Positions 12,053 to 24,513 of a stretch of 64,000 nt of DNA are shown in pieces. The notes under the pieces were generated by a model, which searched no databases, was not told where the DNA came from, and saw only the letters and a list, made by a program, of their open reading frames with translations. Both the position numbers and the translations under genes were made by a program. Position 1 is the stretch's first letter, and each line of letters opens with the position of its first letter. Source of the DNA: Apiospora phragmitis (taxonomy: Eukaryota > Ascomycota > Sordariomycetes > Amphisphaeriales > Apiosporaceae); the NCBI GenBank assembly GCA_038363925.1, contig JAQQWL010000003.1:1736001-1800000 (forward strand), written 5' to 3'.

Positions 12053-15000
12053 ATGAGAATAGCCTGTCTTCAATTCGCCCCACAGGTCGGCGACATCGAC
12101 AACAACCTGAATCGCGCCGATGCTGTCCTGAGCAGAGCGAACCCTGAAGACCTTGACCTTTTGGTACTTCCCGAGCTGGCCTTTACGGGTATGTCGATTT
12201 CTACATTTCAATAAGTAATGGCACTGCAAGCTTGCTTTTGCTTTTGGTAGTTGGCATGCCGATACCCAATAGCCATCAGTCAGAGCGAAACAGCCGCATC
12301 ATTACACCCATCTCTTCGCAAGAGACAGAAATATAAGTAACCAACAACTAATCATATTTACTCTACAGGATACAATTTCAAATCTTTGCAGTCTATCTCG
12401 CCGTATCTTGAACCTTCTGGATCAGGTATCAGCTCATTATGGGCGCGCACAACTGCTCTCAAGTACAACTGCGTCGTCGGAGTAGGCTACCCGGAAAAGG
12501 TAGATGTTGCTTCGCGATGGCCTACGTCGCCTGAGTATTACAACTCTCTCATTGTGGTGAACGGTGAAGGGGAAACGATAGCCAACTATCGCAAAAGCCA
12601 CTTGTACTATACAGACGAGACATGGGCCTTGGAAGGTACAGAAGGCTTCTTCACAGACCACATTCCCGGCCTCGGAAATTGCTCCATGGGCATTTGTGAG
12701 TACAGCCCCTATTCTCAGACAGCACTTGATACTGACTCTCGGCTATAGGCATGGATTTGAAGTTAGTCGCACGAACAAAGCCCCATCTACTGATTGTTTG
12801 CTAACAGATGTCAGTCCCTACAAGTTCGAAGCACCATGGCATGCATTCGAATTTGCATTCCACGTGCTCGACACAGAGTCAAACATAGTGATTGTCAGCA
12901 TGGCGTGGAACACTAGAGAAGATGCTCGCCATTTCAGTCGCATGCCGAAGGAACCTGACATGGAAACCTTGACATACTGGGTCACGCGCTTGGAGCCTCT
13001 CATTCGAACGGAGAACGACGGGGAGATCATTATCGTATTCTGCAACAGGACTGGAATCGAGGACGATGCTGTGTATGCTGGGACCAGTGCTGTTATTGGC
13101 ATCAAAGACGGTGAGGTCAATGTCTACGGCATTCTTGGTCGTGGTGAAAAGGAATTGCTTGTTATCGACACAGACAACGCCCCTTACGCCAAGCTCATAT
13201 ACCGGCCCGACGGGGACTCTGCTGCTTCGTCTCAACTTGGTGACAAATCTGATGCAATGAAGCCGCCGCCACCAGCTCCTGCACCTGCAGAGGAGAAACC
13301 GAGCTCACCTCAACCTCCTACGTCGACCCCTAATCCGCCCGGGTCAGTAAATAATCGATCTGTGGAAAGTGCCGAGTTACGTGCCCCTAATCCGATAAAC
13401 ACTTCAGGCAGCACTCAACCTGCAACACGAAAGAATAAGCCACAGTCACCAAAGATTAAGATCCCGTACTCCCCCAGTTTGGCCGAGGTTGCCGCGAAGA
13501 TTCAGCAAGACGCTGCAAACGGAGTCACGGACTTGAGCCCTGGTGTCCCTACGCCAACCGGTCCAAGTCCCACGCCACTATCTGTTCGACCTCACTTCAA
13601 AGATCCTGATCCTCCTATCACGGCTGTCAAGAAATCCCAGTCACGTGTCGCCCATGTTGACACACCCCACCCAAGTGCGAAGCCCACCGGTGATGCGCGC
13701 ATCTTTGGTGGACACGTGCTTATCAGTCATGAGCTTTTCTCACCGACGACACCATTCGAGGAACAGACACCTGCTTCGCCCAGGTACTTCTGGTTGCCAG
13801 ATGAGCACATGCTTAAATCATCCATGGACAGGAGAGAATGGACGCCAGCCCTATCTGAGTCGCCAACGTATAACTTCAGGGCACCTTTGGCTACCCAGAG
13901 TCGGAATAGCAACTATGCTATTGCACGACAGCTAACAGCCCCTGAGGAAGTTAGACAAGCCAACTCAAGCACGCCTAACTCAAAGCCTCAGAATTCGGAA
14001 CAGAGCGGGTCTGATTTGCAGGAGGCCAACGGATCGTCTTCTGATGAGAACCAGCCAGTTCGACCAGAATCTCCAAAGTCAAGAAACGCCAGTAGAAACG
14101 GACGTCTAGAGCGATCTGACTCTTCACTCTCTCAGCGCCCAGACGTCAACGCTTTGAGTCAACGACTGGGGTCAATGTCATTTCGCCCTGGCTCAGCTGC
14201 CGCTGAACGTACAATCAATTCTAGCGGCGATGATAGTCAGCCACATAGGCCTTCGTCGCCGAAGTCGCGCAATGCCAGTCGATCTCGCCCTCTGCTTACG
14301 GCAGAGGATCTGATAGCCGAGCACAGGCAGGGGAACTTGTCAAGGAATTCCTTCACTCTTGGGGCCAGTCAAAGTGTTTTAGACCAAGCCAACAAACAGA
14401 AGGTGCCCACCAGTATGTTCAACAGAACGGGCAGCGGCTCACCTCGCCCTGGCCCTCGGGCTGGCTATCATGGTCGGAGTAGTTCTATCACTGATAGACC
14501 TAGCTCCCGAAATGGCGATGTCTGGAATCGGGTAACTCAGAATTGCCGTGCCGACAGACCACCATCAAGATCTATGTACATATCCCAAGCACCAAACATT
14601 CCAGAGGCCATGAGTGACGGTGCTCAATCCCGAACGATCAGTCGCGGACGGCAGCCAGATGTTGAAGGACCAACGATTGATGGCGAGAGAGTGGTACCGC
14701 CAACTAGGTCTCAATCCCGTCGTGGAATGAATTGCCCTGATGGATCGATGTCGCGTGGTCGTCCGCGTGAACAACGATCCATTTCCAACCATGGTTTCCA
14801 TGAGCCGTTCCAAACAGAGGTAATCAGGGTGTCCCCGGGTTGCCCCGTCCATGGCGCAGATCACCATGGCGCTTCACCGCCGCAGCCGACGCCACAAGAC
14901 ATTGTCGAGACTGAGATCGTACGCACGTCACCAAGCTGCCCCGTTCATGGACAGCATAGACAGGCCTCGGCCTCCAGGCAGTCTAGTACAGTCACTGGTA

Positions 15001-15302
15001 CTAAGACACCGCCTCAGGTCAAGTCACAGCCAAAACATGACACTCAGACTCCAGTGCGATCACGGGCAGCTGTTCCACCCCTTCATGGGTCATCGGTGAG
15101 GTCAGCCGTCACGCCAAAAGACTCGCCAGCCTTGCCGCCCTTCGAGCCACGAACACCAAAGGCCATGGTCCTCTTTCCCGGCGACGACGATGACTTGATA
15201 CCCCAAACAGCGTTAACCGCACCAGAAGCCAATTCCTCGAACCACCTTATCAGGGCACAGTTGAAAGAGGAGATTCTGAGGCCAAGGAGTGCAGTTTGGT
15301 AG
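12053..15302 (+). CDS. NTA1: N-terminal amidase (NTA1-like, nitrilase fold) with long Ser/Pro-rich extension
   Basis: Four exons (12053-12188, 12369-12695, 12749-12761, 12815-15302) give 987 residues. NTA1 deamidates N-terminal Asn or Gln so that proteins enter the Arg/N-degron pathway. The nitrilase catalytic triad is visible: Glu in LPELAFTG (about residue 40), Lys in YRKSHLYY and Cys in GICMDLNPYKFE. Exon 3 is only 13 nt. It completes the codon of the catalytic Cys and encodes Met-Asp-Leu; the acceptor before TCCCTACAAG restores the family sequence NPYKFE. After about residue 330 comes a 600-residue low-complexity tail rich in Ser, Pro and Arg, with two copies of an SPxCPVHG element (near 14836 and 14932). 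Yeast NTA1 is about half as long, so the tail is a lineage extension. Confidence 0.85.
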
Positions 15303-17271
15303 ATGTATCCTATCGTGCTAATGAATGAATATTACTGTTTCACTGAATAAGGGGAGGTAAGCGTGGAGTTACTGAAATTGGATTCTTACATGTACATCTC
15401 AGCGAGCATAACAATGCATATTTCATGATGGATAGATGGAAAACCTGGATCTCAGGGAGGTGACATATCTTGTCACACATTATCTACTGGGATTCCATCT
15501 ACTTTGAGGTTATATTCATTTCTTTCTTTAGACTAGCTATATAAGACCACCTCCGTCATGAGAACTTAACTTAAATGCATGCGAGTCCACCTTGTTAGGC
15601 CTTCAACAGGATCAGTTATTCAAGTTACTTTCACTCCTGCGACCAAGGGGGACTTGACGTAGATTTTAGGTGAGAGTACTAAACCGTCAGGCTTTCCCGT
15701 GGTCTGCTGTCCACGATGAGGTGAGAATCCAAAACATTTACTACTTGACAAGATGTGGCTTCAGGTACGAGGAGGCAGGGCTGTGGTGGACCACGATGGT
15801 AAGGGATATTACGTGCCGAGAGCAACTGGAGCTATGCAGACCGGGCCGCCGCCGGGAAGCGTAAGAGTAAGGAAAATGGACGTCATCTCCAAAGTACTTA
15901 CTTACATATAGCTAGCAACGGCCCCATGGTGACGTACTGGAGATCCATTTTGGCGCCGCTCTTCAAGGGAGATACAAGGTGGACCGGGCCAGCGGGTAAC
16001 AGGCAGGATCAGTTCCGAAGCTGGAATTCTCTTATACGGACGGTTACCTGCAGGGTACGGAAAGCCCAACAGGCGGCTAGGGGATCTCATAAGATGCAAT
16101 CAAAGTCATCACGATAAGCACAGAATGTAAAGCTTATCCCCAATAGCGCACGATAATATGTTAAGATGTTGGTTGCCAGCTTATTGCGGTCAGTGGTATT
16201 GGGCAAGGGAGTAGTAGTGTTCCGCTCGGCTGATGGATTGGGAAAAATGTGTCGTTCGGTTGCAACGGCGCGTGCAAGGCTCTCGAGCGATACGGACCGG
16301 GCCTCAATTGGTGGCCCAGCCTGCCATGTCAGTCGTGCAGCAGTCAGGCTAACTCGTGCCATTTGCCAGATGACTGCACCGTCTTCGTACGATCTTCACT
16401 GCTGTTGGTTCGAAAGTAGTAAGAATCAGCCCTTTTTATTATGTGAACTCAAGGGCTCCGGCTGTCACATCCATGTTTTTACCCCAGCCACTAATGCACG
16501 GTCAGATTGCGCCGCCCTCCAATCACAGCCTTGAGTCCCCTGCCACACAAGTCGCTTTCCGGCCTGCCGGCCACTCTCGGCTGGTGATGTGAATTTGAGC
16601 AGGGTATGTTGCATCTGATGGAGCCTGAGCCAATACCTACTGCGCCTGTCAGTGGTCAGCTCGTACCCCCCTTCGGAGCAAGGCCTGGGGGCTGCATTGC
16701 AAAAATCACCAACCAGCGGCTGTTCAGGACCGCCAGGGAGAGAAGTCGGTTGGGGGCCAGGGGTCGGCTCAGAGAAGCAAAGTGAAAGTGCGACAACTAT
16801 TTCGTTCACACCGTGAGCACAGATGGGGATTGCTGGCCAATCCGGCCGAGTTCTTTGGCCACCACCGTACTTCATCCCACGGTGTGTAGGGGCGAGATAT
16901 CCCAGGACCCCGACCCCAATCACAGCCTTTTCGTTCATTGCAGCATGCATATCACCGTCGTGACCGCGCCTCCGGTGGCATGGAACCGAAGCTAGATTCC
17001 ATTGCGTCCTCATTCCATTTTAGAGACGATATATCTCTCCACGTTTCTCCAGCCCAGAGAGAGAAAGCCACGCGGATCTAAAGGTTGCCACTTTGAATGA
17101 TTTCTTTTCTTCGTTTCACGGCCTGTGATATATGCCCGGCTTTGCTGTAACACCACAGCAAAAGTTCGCAGCCGGTCGCATAGCCTGGCTACAGCGCTTT
17201 TGCTGACACCCTCAAACGTTTCCACGTCGACTTGAGGCCCTCTATAACTACGCCGGGAAACAAGAGCGAAA
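15303..17271. other. Intergenic stretch, nothing supported
   Basis: About 2 kb. The longest frame (minus strand, 16465-17013) has the look of random translation: no signal peptide, no motif and no splice continuation. No RNA gene was recognised. Confidence 0.45.
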
Positions 17272-18856
17272 ATGCGGTTGGCTTCCAGAACCGCCCTGCT
17301 CGGTGTCCTGCTGACCCACACCGGAGCGCTGCGTGTTGCGCCGGGGTCACAATGCGGTGTCCAGTGCGGGAACGTGCTCGACTCGACGTCCAAGAACGAC
17401 ATTGTGTGCAAGGAAGCCGACTACAAGGTCGCCTCTGCAGGCCAGGTCTTCCAGGAATGCATTTCCTGCGAATCGACTAGCGATTATGTTTCGAAATCTG
17501 CTTCGGGACAGCAGCAAACGGATCTGGGATCCATGCTTTGTATGTCCAACCCCAGTACAATACTTGAGGAATACTATGTGCAAAGCAAGCTGACCGTCTG
17601 CCAAAGATAACATGCGGTATGCAATGGCTTATTGCATCTACGGCGACCTCGGAAACGACGATATTGGGAGTAATCCATGCCTCACTACGTAAGAGATGAT
17701 TTCGTCAAGTAAACATTGCATTCAGCTTATAGTTTATAGTACTGCCTGTGGGCCCTTCCGGCAAGCAATAGAAATCGACCAACTGTCTACGAATGCGTCT
17801 ACATACAGCTATTGTTCTCTATGGGATTACGACCATTCCGAGAAATGCTCAGAGTGTCTGCTTCGTCTTCCTGATGGACACATTCAGAATAACTGTATGT
17901 CGCCGGAGCCCCTTTACACAGCTAGTCCGGACTGGACCATACTAACTCTGTTACTAGTCTTCCAAGTTCTCGAGGGTGCCTGCAGAGTATCTCCCAAACC
18001 TGGCCAAACACTTGGCCTCGACGGAGACATATTCTCGCTGACGAACCCTGTGAACGTCTCAAGTCCCACGCCGACCGCGTCGATCAAGTCGCATGAACCA
18101 GCGGGCCCGCTCAGCCTCGGCGCCATCGTCGGCGTCGTCATCGGCGGCGTCGTCACCTTCCTCGCCCTGATGGGCTGCTGCGTCGTGTGGAACGGGAAGC
18201 GGCGCAGAAAGGCCTACCTCCGCAAGCGCGAAGAGATGAAGCAGACCTGGCCCAGCCCGGCCGCGGGTAGCGGCATGTTCCAGACCCTCTCCGCCAGCCA
18301 GCAGCAGCCGCTGCGCAACTGGGGCGATACCCCGGTGAGCCAGGCGCCGCTGCGCGGCAACGGCTGGGGCGACACGCCGGTGAGCCAGCGGGGCCCGCGC
18401 GGCTGGGACGAGTCGCCCATCACCCCCGTGACGGAGCACACGTACCCGCCGGAGGGCGGCCGGTACTTCTCGCCCTACGGCTCGCAGTTCACCAGCCCCG
18501 TCAGCGCGGGGGCCGACGGTCGGCCGCAGGGCCCGACGTTGGCGGGCTGGCCGGCGGAGAAGGCGGCGCAGCAGCAGAATGGTATCGGGGTCGCTATCAG
18601 TCCTGACGAGGAGCATGGGCATAATGCGTTCTGGGGCGACAAGAAGGGGAAGGATCGGGAGCAGCAGCAGCAGCATCATCAGCCGCCGCATCATAATCAT
18701 CAGGGGTATGGGAGCGAAGACACGTACGAGATGCAGGAGGGCGTCGGCAGTGCCGGTGGTTATGCCCACCACGAACCACAACAGCACCAGCAATACCACC
18801 AGAATACGGCGCCGGTCTTGGAGCATCCAGGTTACGGCAGACGTGGCCGAGAATGA
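17272..18856 (+). CDS. Cys-rich single-pass membrane protein, paralogue B
   Basis: Exons 17272-17539, 17607-17688, 17740-17894 and 17958-18856 give 467 residues. A signal peptide (about 1-20) precedes an extracellular Cys-rich part containing YNMRYAMAYCIYGD across intron 1, a TTACGP motif and CSECLLRLP, then VLEGACRVSPKPGQ. One membrane helix follows (LGAIVGVVIGGVVTFLALMGC), then a charged stop-transfer KRRRK and a Gly/Gln/His-rich cytoplasmic tail with a repeated WGDTPVSQ element. Intron 1 has the same place and phase (Y codon split T|AY) as in paralogues A and C. Ligand and function unknown. Confidence 0.75.
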
Positions 18857-19649
18857 TTAATACACACAACAAATGAAAGGAGCCATCGTCATCGACATGG
18901 TCAACAAGTATATGGAGGAACGAGCTTGAGAGCGCAGGGTTTGGTTTTGATTGCTAAGCGATATAAGTTTTGGGAGATACCAGTATGGAGTTCAGGAGTG
19001 TTTTGTTGCGGGCGTGCAGCTTTGAAGGGATTTGAGGCTGGATACAGGGACTCCAATGTTAATCACTTGATTTTTAGTTGGCGGCGGACCTAAAAAGGGT
19101 CAAGGACTTGACAGTCGCTAGATAAGAAGTCTACGTCTAAATACTCCATACAGATGCTGGAATGAGTCTCTTTATGCATATGACATAACACTAATTGTGT
19201 TCTGGACTATAAGTTTTACCTACCTCTTATATAAGACCACAAGTACAGTCGAGGTTACTTGGAAGGTTTCTTCTAGAGTGCACAGCGACAATTGGAAGTG
19301 AGACTGACTTTATTGGGCAATCATCCAGGAAGAGCAACCGAAGAGAACCATGATAAGCAGGCCAAAACTGATAAGCCCATCGCATCTTATCGTACCGCGA
19401 AATGAGGCGCGAGTTTGGTTAGCGGCATGGCGCTAAACCGCGAAGAGACTGTTTTTGTGGCTGGTCGCTGAACTTTCTGCCCCACTGGAGGAAAAATATC
19501 TGGAACTTTTTTTTCGAGAGCTACAGTTCCGAGTCCAAGTGCAGAACAAAACGTTCAGTAACTCGGCCAAGTATCTGTACAACAACATCGCCTTACTGTC
19601 GCCCGCATATCTTATTTTCCCGTTCAGTAGATTTAGCGGCCGACATATC
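18857..19649. other. Spacer and CBF5 promoter region
   Basis: About 0.8 kb without a supported gene. The last few hundred bases should carry the CBF5 promoter. Nothing specific can be called. Confidence 0.45.
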
Positions 19650-21545
19650 ATGGCTGACAACGCCCTCGTGCCAGCCGGCAAGGAGTCCTTCGTCATCAAG
19701 CCCGAGGCTTCCTCGCCGCCTGTCGATTGGTCCCAGGTCCCTCTCCTGCTCAAGAACTATGACAAGCGTACGCGATCACCACCTACCCAATTGCGCCGAA
19801 TAACACGTGAGCTGACCTGGAAACCCTAGTTCTCGTCAGGACCGGCCACTTCACGCCCATTCCCAATGGCTGCTCGCCCTTGAACCGTGACCTGAAGTCA
19901 TAGTAAGAAGCCACCACCCAAGACGAACTTGCGAACGCGCAATGTCCGAAACGCTCTAGGCCGAACTGCCTGCTGATATGTGCCTGCTAGTGTATCCTCC
20001 GGTGTCATCAACCTCGATAAGCCCTCGAACCCCTCGTCCCACGAAGTCGTCGCTTGGGTCAAGCGAATTCTCCGCGTCGAGAAGACTGGTCACAGTGGTA
20101 CTTTGGATCCCAAGGTTACTGGATGCTTGATTGTGGCCATCGACCGTGCCACCCGTCTTGTCAAGAGTCAACAGGTACATCACCCATTTCTGAGGGCTGC
20201 TGGAGCGGGGTCTAAAAGGAGGACTACCAAACCTGCGGCTTATCGTACGATGTGTGGAAGAATGCTTGCTAATTCGCGAACAGAGTGCTGGTAAGGAATA
20301 CGTAGCTGTGTGCCGCCTGCACGGTTCTCTTCCCGGAGGCGAGCAGCAGTTTGCTCGTGCTCTCGAGACCCTCACTGGTTCTCTCTTCCAGCGACCGTAA
20401 GCAGACCCTCGCGCAACGCCATCTTCAACCAAGTACCCACTAACTCGAATCGCTTTAGCCCCCTGATTTCTGCCGTCAAGCGAGTTCTTCGGATTAGAAC
20501 CGTCTATGAGTCCAAGCTCATTGAGGTATGTGCACCTCGCTTTCCCGGTCATACTAGTCAGAACTAACAGGCTGCATAGTTTGACAATGACCGCCATCTT
20601 GCCGTGTTCTGGGTGTCTTGCGAGGCCGGAACCTACATCCGAACGCTTTGCGTCCATCTTGGTCTCCTTCTCGGAGTTGGTGGACACATGCAGGAGCTCC
20701 GTCGTGTGCGCTCCGGTGCCATGTCTGAGAATGATGATTTGGTCACCCTGCACGATGTTTTGGATGCCCAATGGATGAGGGATAACCAGAGTGACGAGAA
20801 ATACCTCCGCAAAATCATCAAGCCTTTGGAGACATTGTTGGTTGGATATAAGAGGATCGTGGTCAAGGACTCAACAGTCAACGCTATCTGCTACGGTGCC
20901 AAGCTCATGTTGCCTGGTCTTCTTCGTTATGGTAAGCCTGACGCTCCCCACCCTTGAGATTCGGCCATTCACTAATTCGCTTACAGAGGCCGGCATTGAT
21001 GTCCATGACGAGGTTGTCCTGATCACTACCAAGGGTGAGGCTATCGCCCTCGCCATTGCTCAGATGTCCACAGTGGAGATGTCTACATGTGATCACGGTG
21101 TTGTCGCAAAAGTCAAGCGCTGCATTATGGAGCGTGACCTGTACCCGCGCCGATGGGGACTTGGCCCTCAGGCTACCGAGAAGAAGAAGCTCAAGGCTTC
21201 CGGCAAGCTTGACAAGTTCGGCCGCCCCAACGAGTCCACCCCCGCCGCCTGGAAGTCTGGCTACAAGGACTTCCATGCCCCTGCCGAGGATTCTGCCGCC
21301 CCAGCTGCCGATGTTGCCATGTCGGAGGCTCCCGCCCCTGCCACTCCCGCCCCGCTCCCGCGGCGGCCGAGACCCCCAACGTCAAGTCCGCCGAAAAGGA
21401 GGACAAGAAGCGCAAGAAGCATGACGGCGAGACAGCCGACGAGAAGGCGGAGCGCAAGCGATTAAAGGCCGAGAAGAAGGCCGCCAAGAAGGCGAAACGC
21501 GCTTCCAAGGGAGGAAAGGATAGCGACGATGACGAGTCCGACTGA
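19650..21545 (+). CDS. CBF5: CBF5/dyskerin, H/ACA snoRNP pseudouridine synthase (C-tail frame break)
   Basis: Exons: 19650-19767, 19830-19902, 19991-20174, 20284-20396, 20459-20525, 20580-20931 and 20987 onward. Cbf5 is the catalytic subunit of H/ACA RNPs that pseudouridylate rRNA. Family marks are [34 protein letters not shown] with the catalytic Asp, [25 protein letters not shown], and a PUA domain after about residue 270. The annotated frame stops at 21465 after an odd Pro/Arg-rich end. In the next frame the expected Lys/Glu-rich nucleolar tail (EKEDKKRKK...DDDESD) runs to 21545. The switch lies at a run of four C's near 21350, where one missing C would explain it. A consensus error is more likely than a real break in an essential gene. 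Confidence 0.9.
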
Positions 21546-24513
21546 GTTATCAACTAGATACCATCTTGTGGAACATGACCACCAAAGCAACTAGTGACGC
21601 GTTACATCGTTCGCCCTTGTTTGAGGGCATCCGAACCTGGTTGAGCAACCAGCAGCAGCCCAACAGCAACAAACTGTTGGACTGTCTCAAGCCAGGTCAA
21701 GGACAAGGTGCCAAAGCGGCTGCTGTCAGGTGCTTATGACGTCTGGTTGTTCCTGTGCGAAGTCGAGTGTCGACGGCTGCGCCCAGTATGTAGGCACATG
21801 GGCGTTCTCTGCAAAATTGTATAGTGCTTGAGGAATTACGGAAAAGGCGTTTCGGCTTGCTTCATACATAGTCATTCCATCTTTTGCTTTCGGAGGCTAC
21901 AGATTTACTTGAATTTGGACCAATAGGTACTTAGTCGTTGCATTGATTGACATCATTCTTGATCTGATCTTATCTGATCTTTAGAGTTCACGGGGACCCT
22001 GCAGGCTTAAACTCGTGGAGTTGAGTTCGTGAGCTGCGGCGCCACGGAGATCACCCGCTCCAGGTCGATAATAAGATCAGCTTGCGTGCAGATATCGTCT
22101 TAACTTGCGTCTACAACCATGCTGTGTTTCTTGGCAGCTGCGAAGAATTCCGTTGAACTTCTGCTGGCCGTGAAGTGTGATGGGCAGACGGGCATCGTCT
22201 TCTGCAGCTGGAAGCTAGGATACTTATCTGTCGTTGCGTGCATGTACGTACACATGTGATTCTGATCAACGCATCTGGCAACTATTGAAAATATCCGACT
22301 GGGCAGGTGTTTCCATTACCTATCCATGATCTGATAGGGGTTGGTCGTAACCATAGATGTCCCATCCTTGGACTATTGGCAGGGACCTTTACACTCTAGT
22401 AATCGAGGCATAATGATGTGCGGTGTGGAATGCGACGATCTAAAAGCCAAGCCACCCCGATTATGTTAGAGATTCAGGTGCATGGAGCATGGCACCTCGG
22501 CGCCTGTGCGGGCATTGTAGCAGGGCCCTGAATCTCCACACGGCGCACCCACAGGCCGGTTTGCGATCCTGCTCACAAGGCCTGGCCGGCAGATGGCAAC
22601 CGGCCAGGCTAGGTTATCTGCTGCCTGCCCACCGAGTCAACCATCCAGGTCCCGCCTGCCCAGCACCTGTCAGTCAGCCTACAAGTGCCCGTTCTAGCAA
22701 TTCGCGCATCCAGTGGTCTTGAAACGGTGCCTGGGTTGCTGGGTGCCTCTTCATCGTCGCGAAGCTACTGAGGAGCTATAATGGAGCAGGAAAATATCGA
22801 TTTGCAGCTGACGACGTTCACGACGTCAGAACCAGCGACTTTCCCTTTTTCTGATTCCATCTTGCCCGTCTGAAAAACCATCATCTGATCGGATGACATG
22901 GGAGAAGGTTGACATTTCAACGGTCTCACTAAGCGTGCAAACTAGTGCTTACAGTAGTTCAGAAAGAAGGCAAACCAAACCCCAATGGCGTTTCCGGACC
23001 GTCTCTACATTACTTGGGTGGATAAACGGAAAGACCGACAGCCGCCCGCATCTCGTCCATCATACGAACAATTTGTAGATTGGTGGTTTTATTTCATCTC
23101 GTCTAATCCAATCTAGACCGACGGCTGTTCGCGGGGGTTTGCAAACACAGTCGGCCAATTTCTGGTCAATGGGCAGTGTTCCATGTCGAATGCTGGTCAA
23201 GGATTACTTACGGGGGTTGATCGCCTTGGCGCGGCGGCTTGCCGGCGGCCTAGGGTTGTTTTAGGTGTCCCAGCTTGTAACGGGAACCTAAGTAACGATC
23301 GGCTCGTTACTACTGCTTTCTAGAACGGCCTTGGAACCTCACCAAGGCCAGAATCAGTAAGTGACTGGGTGACTGCCGGCCGTTTTGAGTAACAACCCAA
23401 GTCCTTCCCGGACATATCTCAAGGTTATCAAGTGGATTCGCAAAACACTTCCTCCTCCATCAGACCGAACCAAACTCCGTTCTTCTGCCACTCACTGCTT
23501 TGCCACTCGTACGCAAACAGGTGACTCGGCCAAACGAATCTCCTTCCACTGGCCGGTCCAATATTTGTGAAACATCGGTATGAGCTGTCTTGGGTCACAA
23601 CGCGCTGCCAGACCAGCCGGATGATACCTCGCCAACACACACAGCAGGAGGAGGAGGAAGAAGATTGAAAGGAGGCTCGGCAGCAGCTAAGCTAGCCCCG
23701 GGCCCCGAACCTGTTCTGTAGGATAACCATGCATTCGAGCATGAGCCAGACGCAAATTGCCTCGAGCAGCAATGACCATGCGACGTGTGACGCTCCATCG
23801 TCCGGGCAGTGCAGGCCCCACCCTGTCTGTCCTCCGTACCTGCCTGCATTGAGTTCATCACAATGAGGGACATGCGCCATGGGAAGCACACCCAGTCGCG
23901 CCTTGCTCGACTTGCCTTTTTGCTCGAAAAAAGCCACCTTCTCGGCCATGGCGATCAGAATACGGGGGCACTGGGCAGGAGTCCCATATCCCCCCGGCCG
24001 TAACGCAAGCGACTTGATCCCTGTGTACATCAAGTTCGTTGTCAGGGACTCGTCTGTTTCGTCCAGACCTGCCCTTGGTTGCATGTTCCCCCAGCTACTC
24101 GATTCAGCTCACGTTGAAATATATAATACCTAGCTGCTGTCTGCAAGCGGCTCGCCGTTGCTTTTGGGCTAAGATTAAGGTCTTATATAAGATCCTCACA
24201 TCCCGTCAACATTTTCTGTCTCTCCCGAGGAAAGGTCTGCCGGATACGCCTAAACCTAGACGATACACTTCTCTCATTTCTCATCTTTCATTCCTTGATA
24301 GCTTCCCTGTTCAGCAAAGAAACGGGCTACAGCGGCTTGTATCGTTTATACTTATCTGGCCACCAGCAGACCCTGTCCTGAACCTCGTCCTGTCATCTTG
24401 GATATAACGCGTGGCCACGGGAGATGAGATAGACGTCCAACGACATCAGACTCTTGGAACAAACATAAGAGGCCCAGCATATTTGGAACCCTTCAGCACT
24501 CCCTCTAAACATC
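21546..24513. other. 3 kb intergenic region with one small hairpin
   Basis: No gene is supported. A perfect 10-bp inverted repeat with a 10-nt loop lies at 22580-22609 (GCCTGGCCGG/CCGGCCAGGC). Frames are short and random. The 3' end should include the promoter of the GH43 gene. Confidence 0.45.

Noticed and set aside
16465..17013. 182-codon minus-strand frame
   Set aside because: No homology to anything I know, no signal or domain, no splice partner; chance frame.
18059..18826. 255-codon minus-strand frame with Leu-rich start
   Set aside because: Mirror of the repetitive tail of paralogue B.
19956..20771. 271-codon minus-strand frame over CBF5
   Set aside because: Crosses CBF5 exons and introns, no motif.
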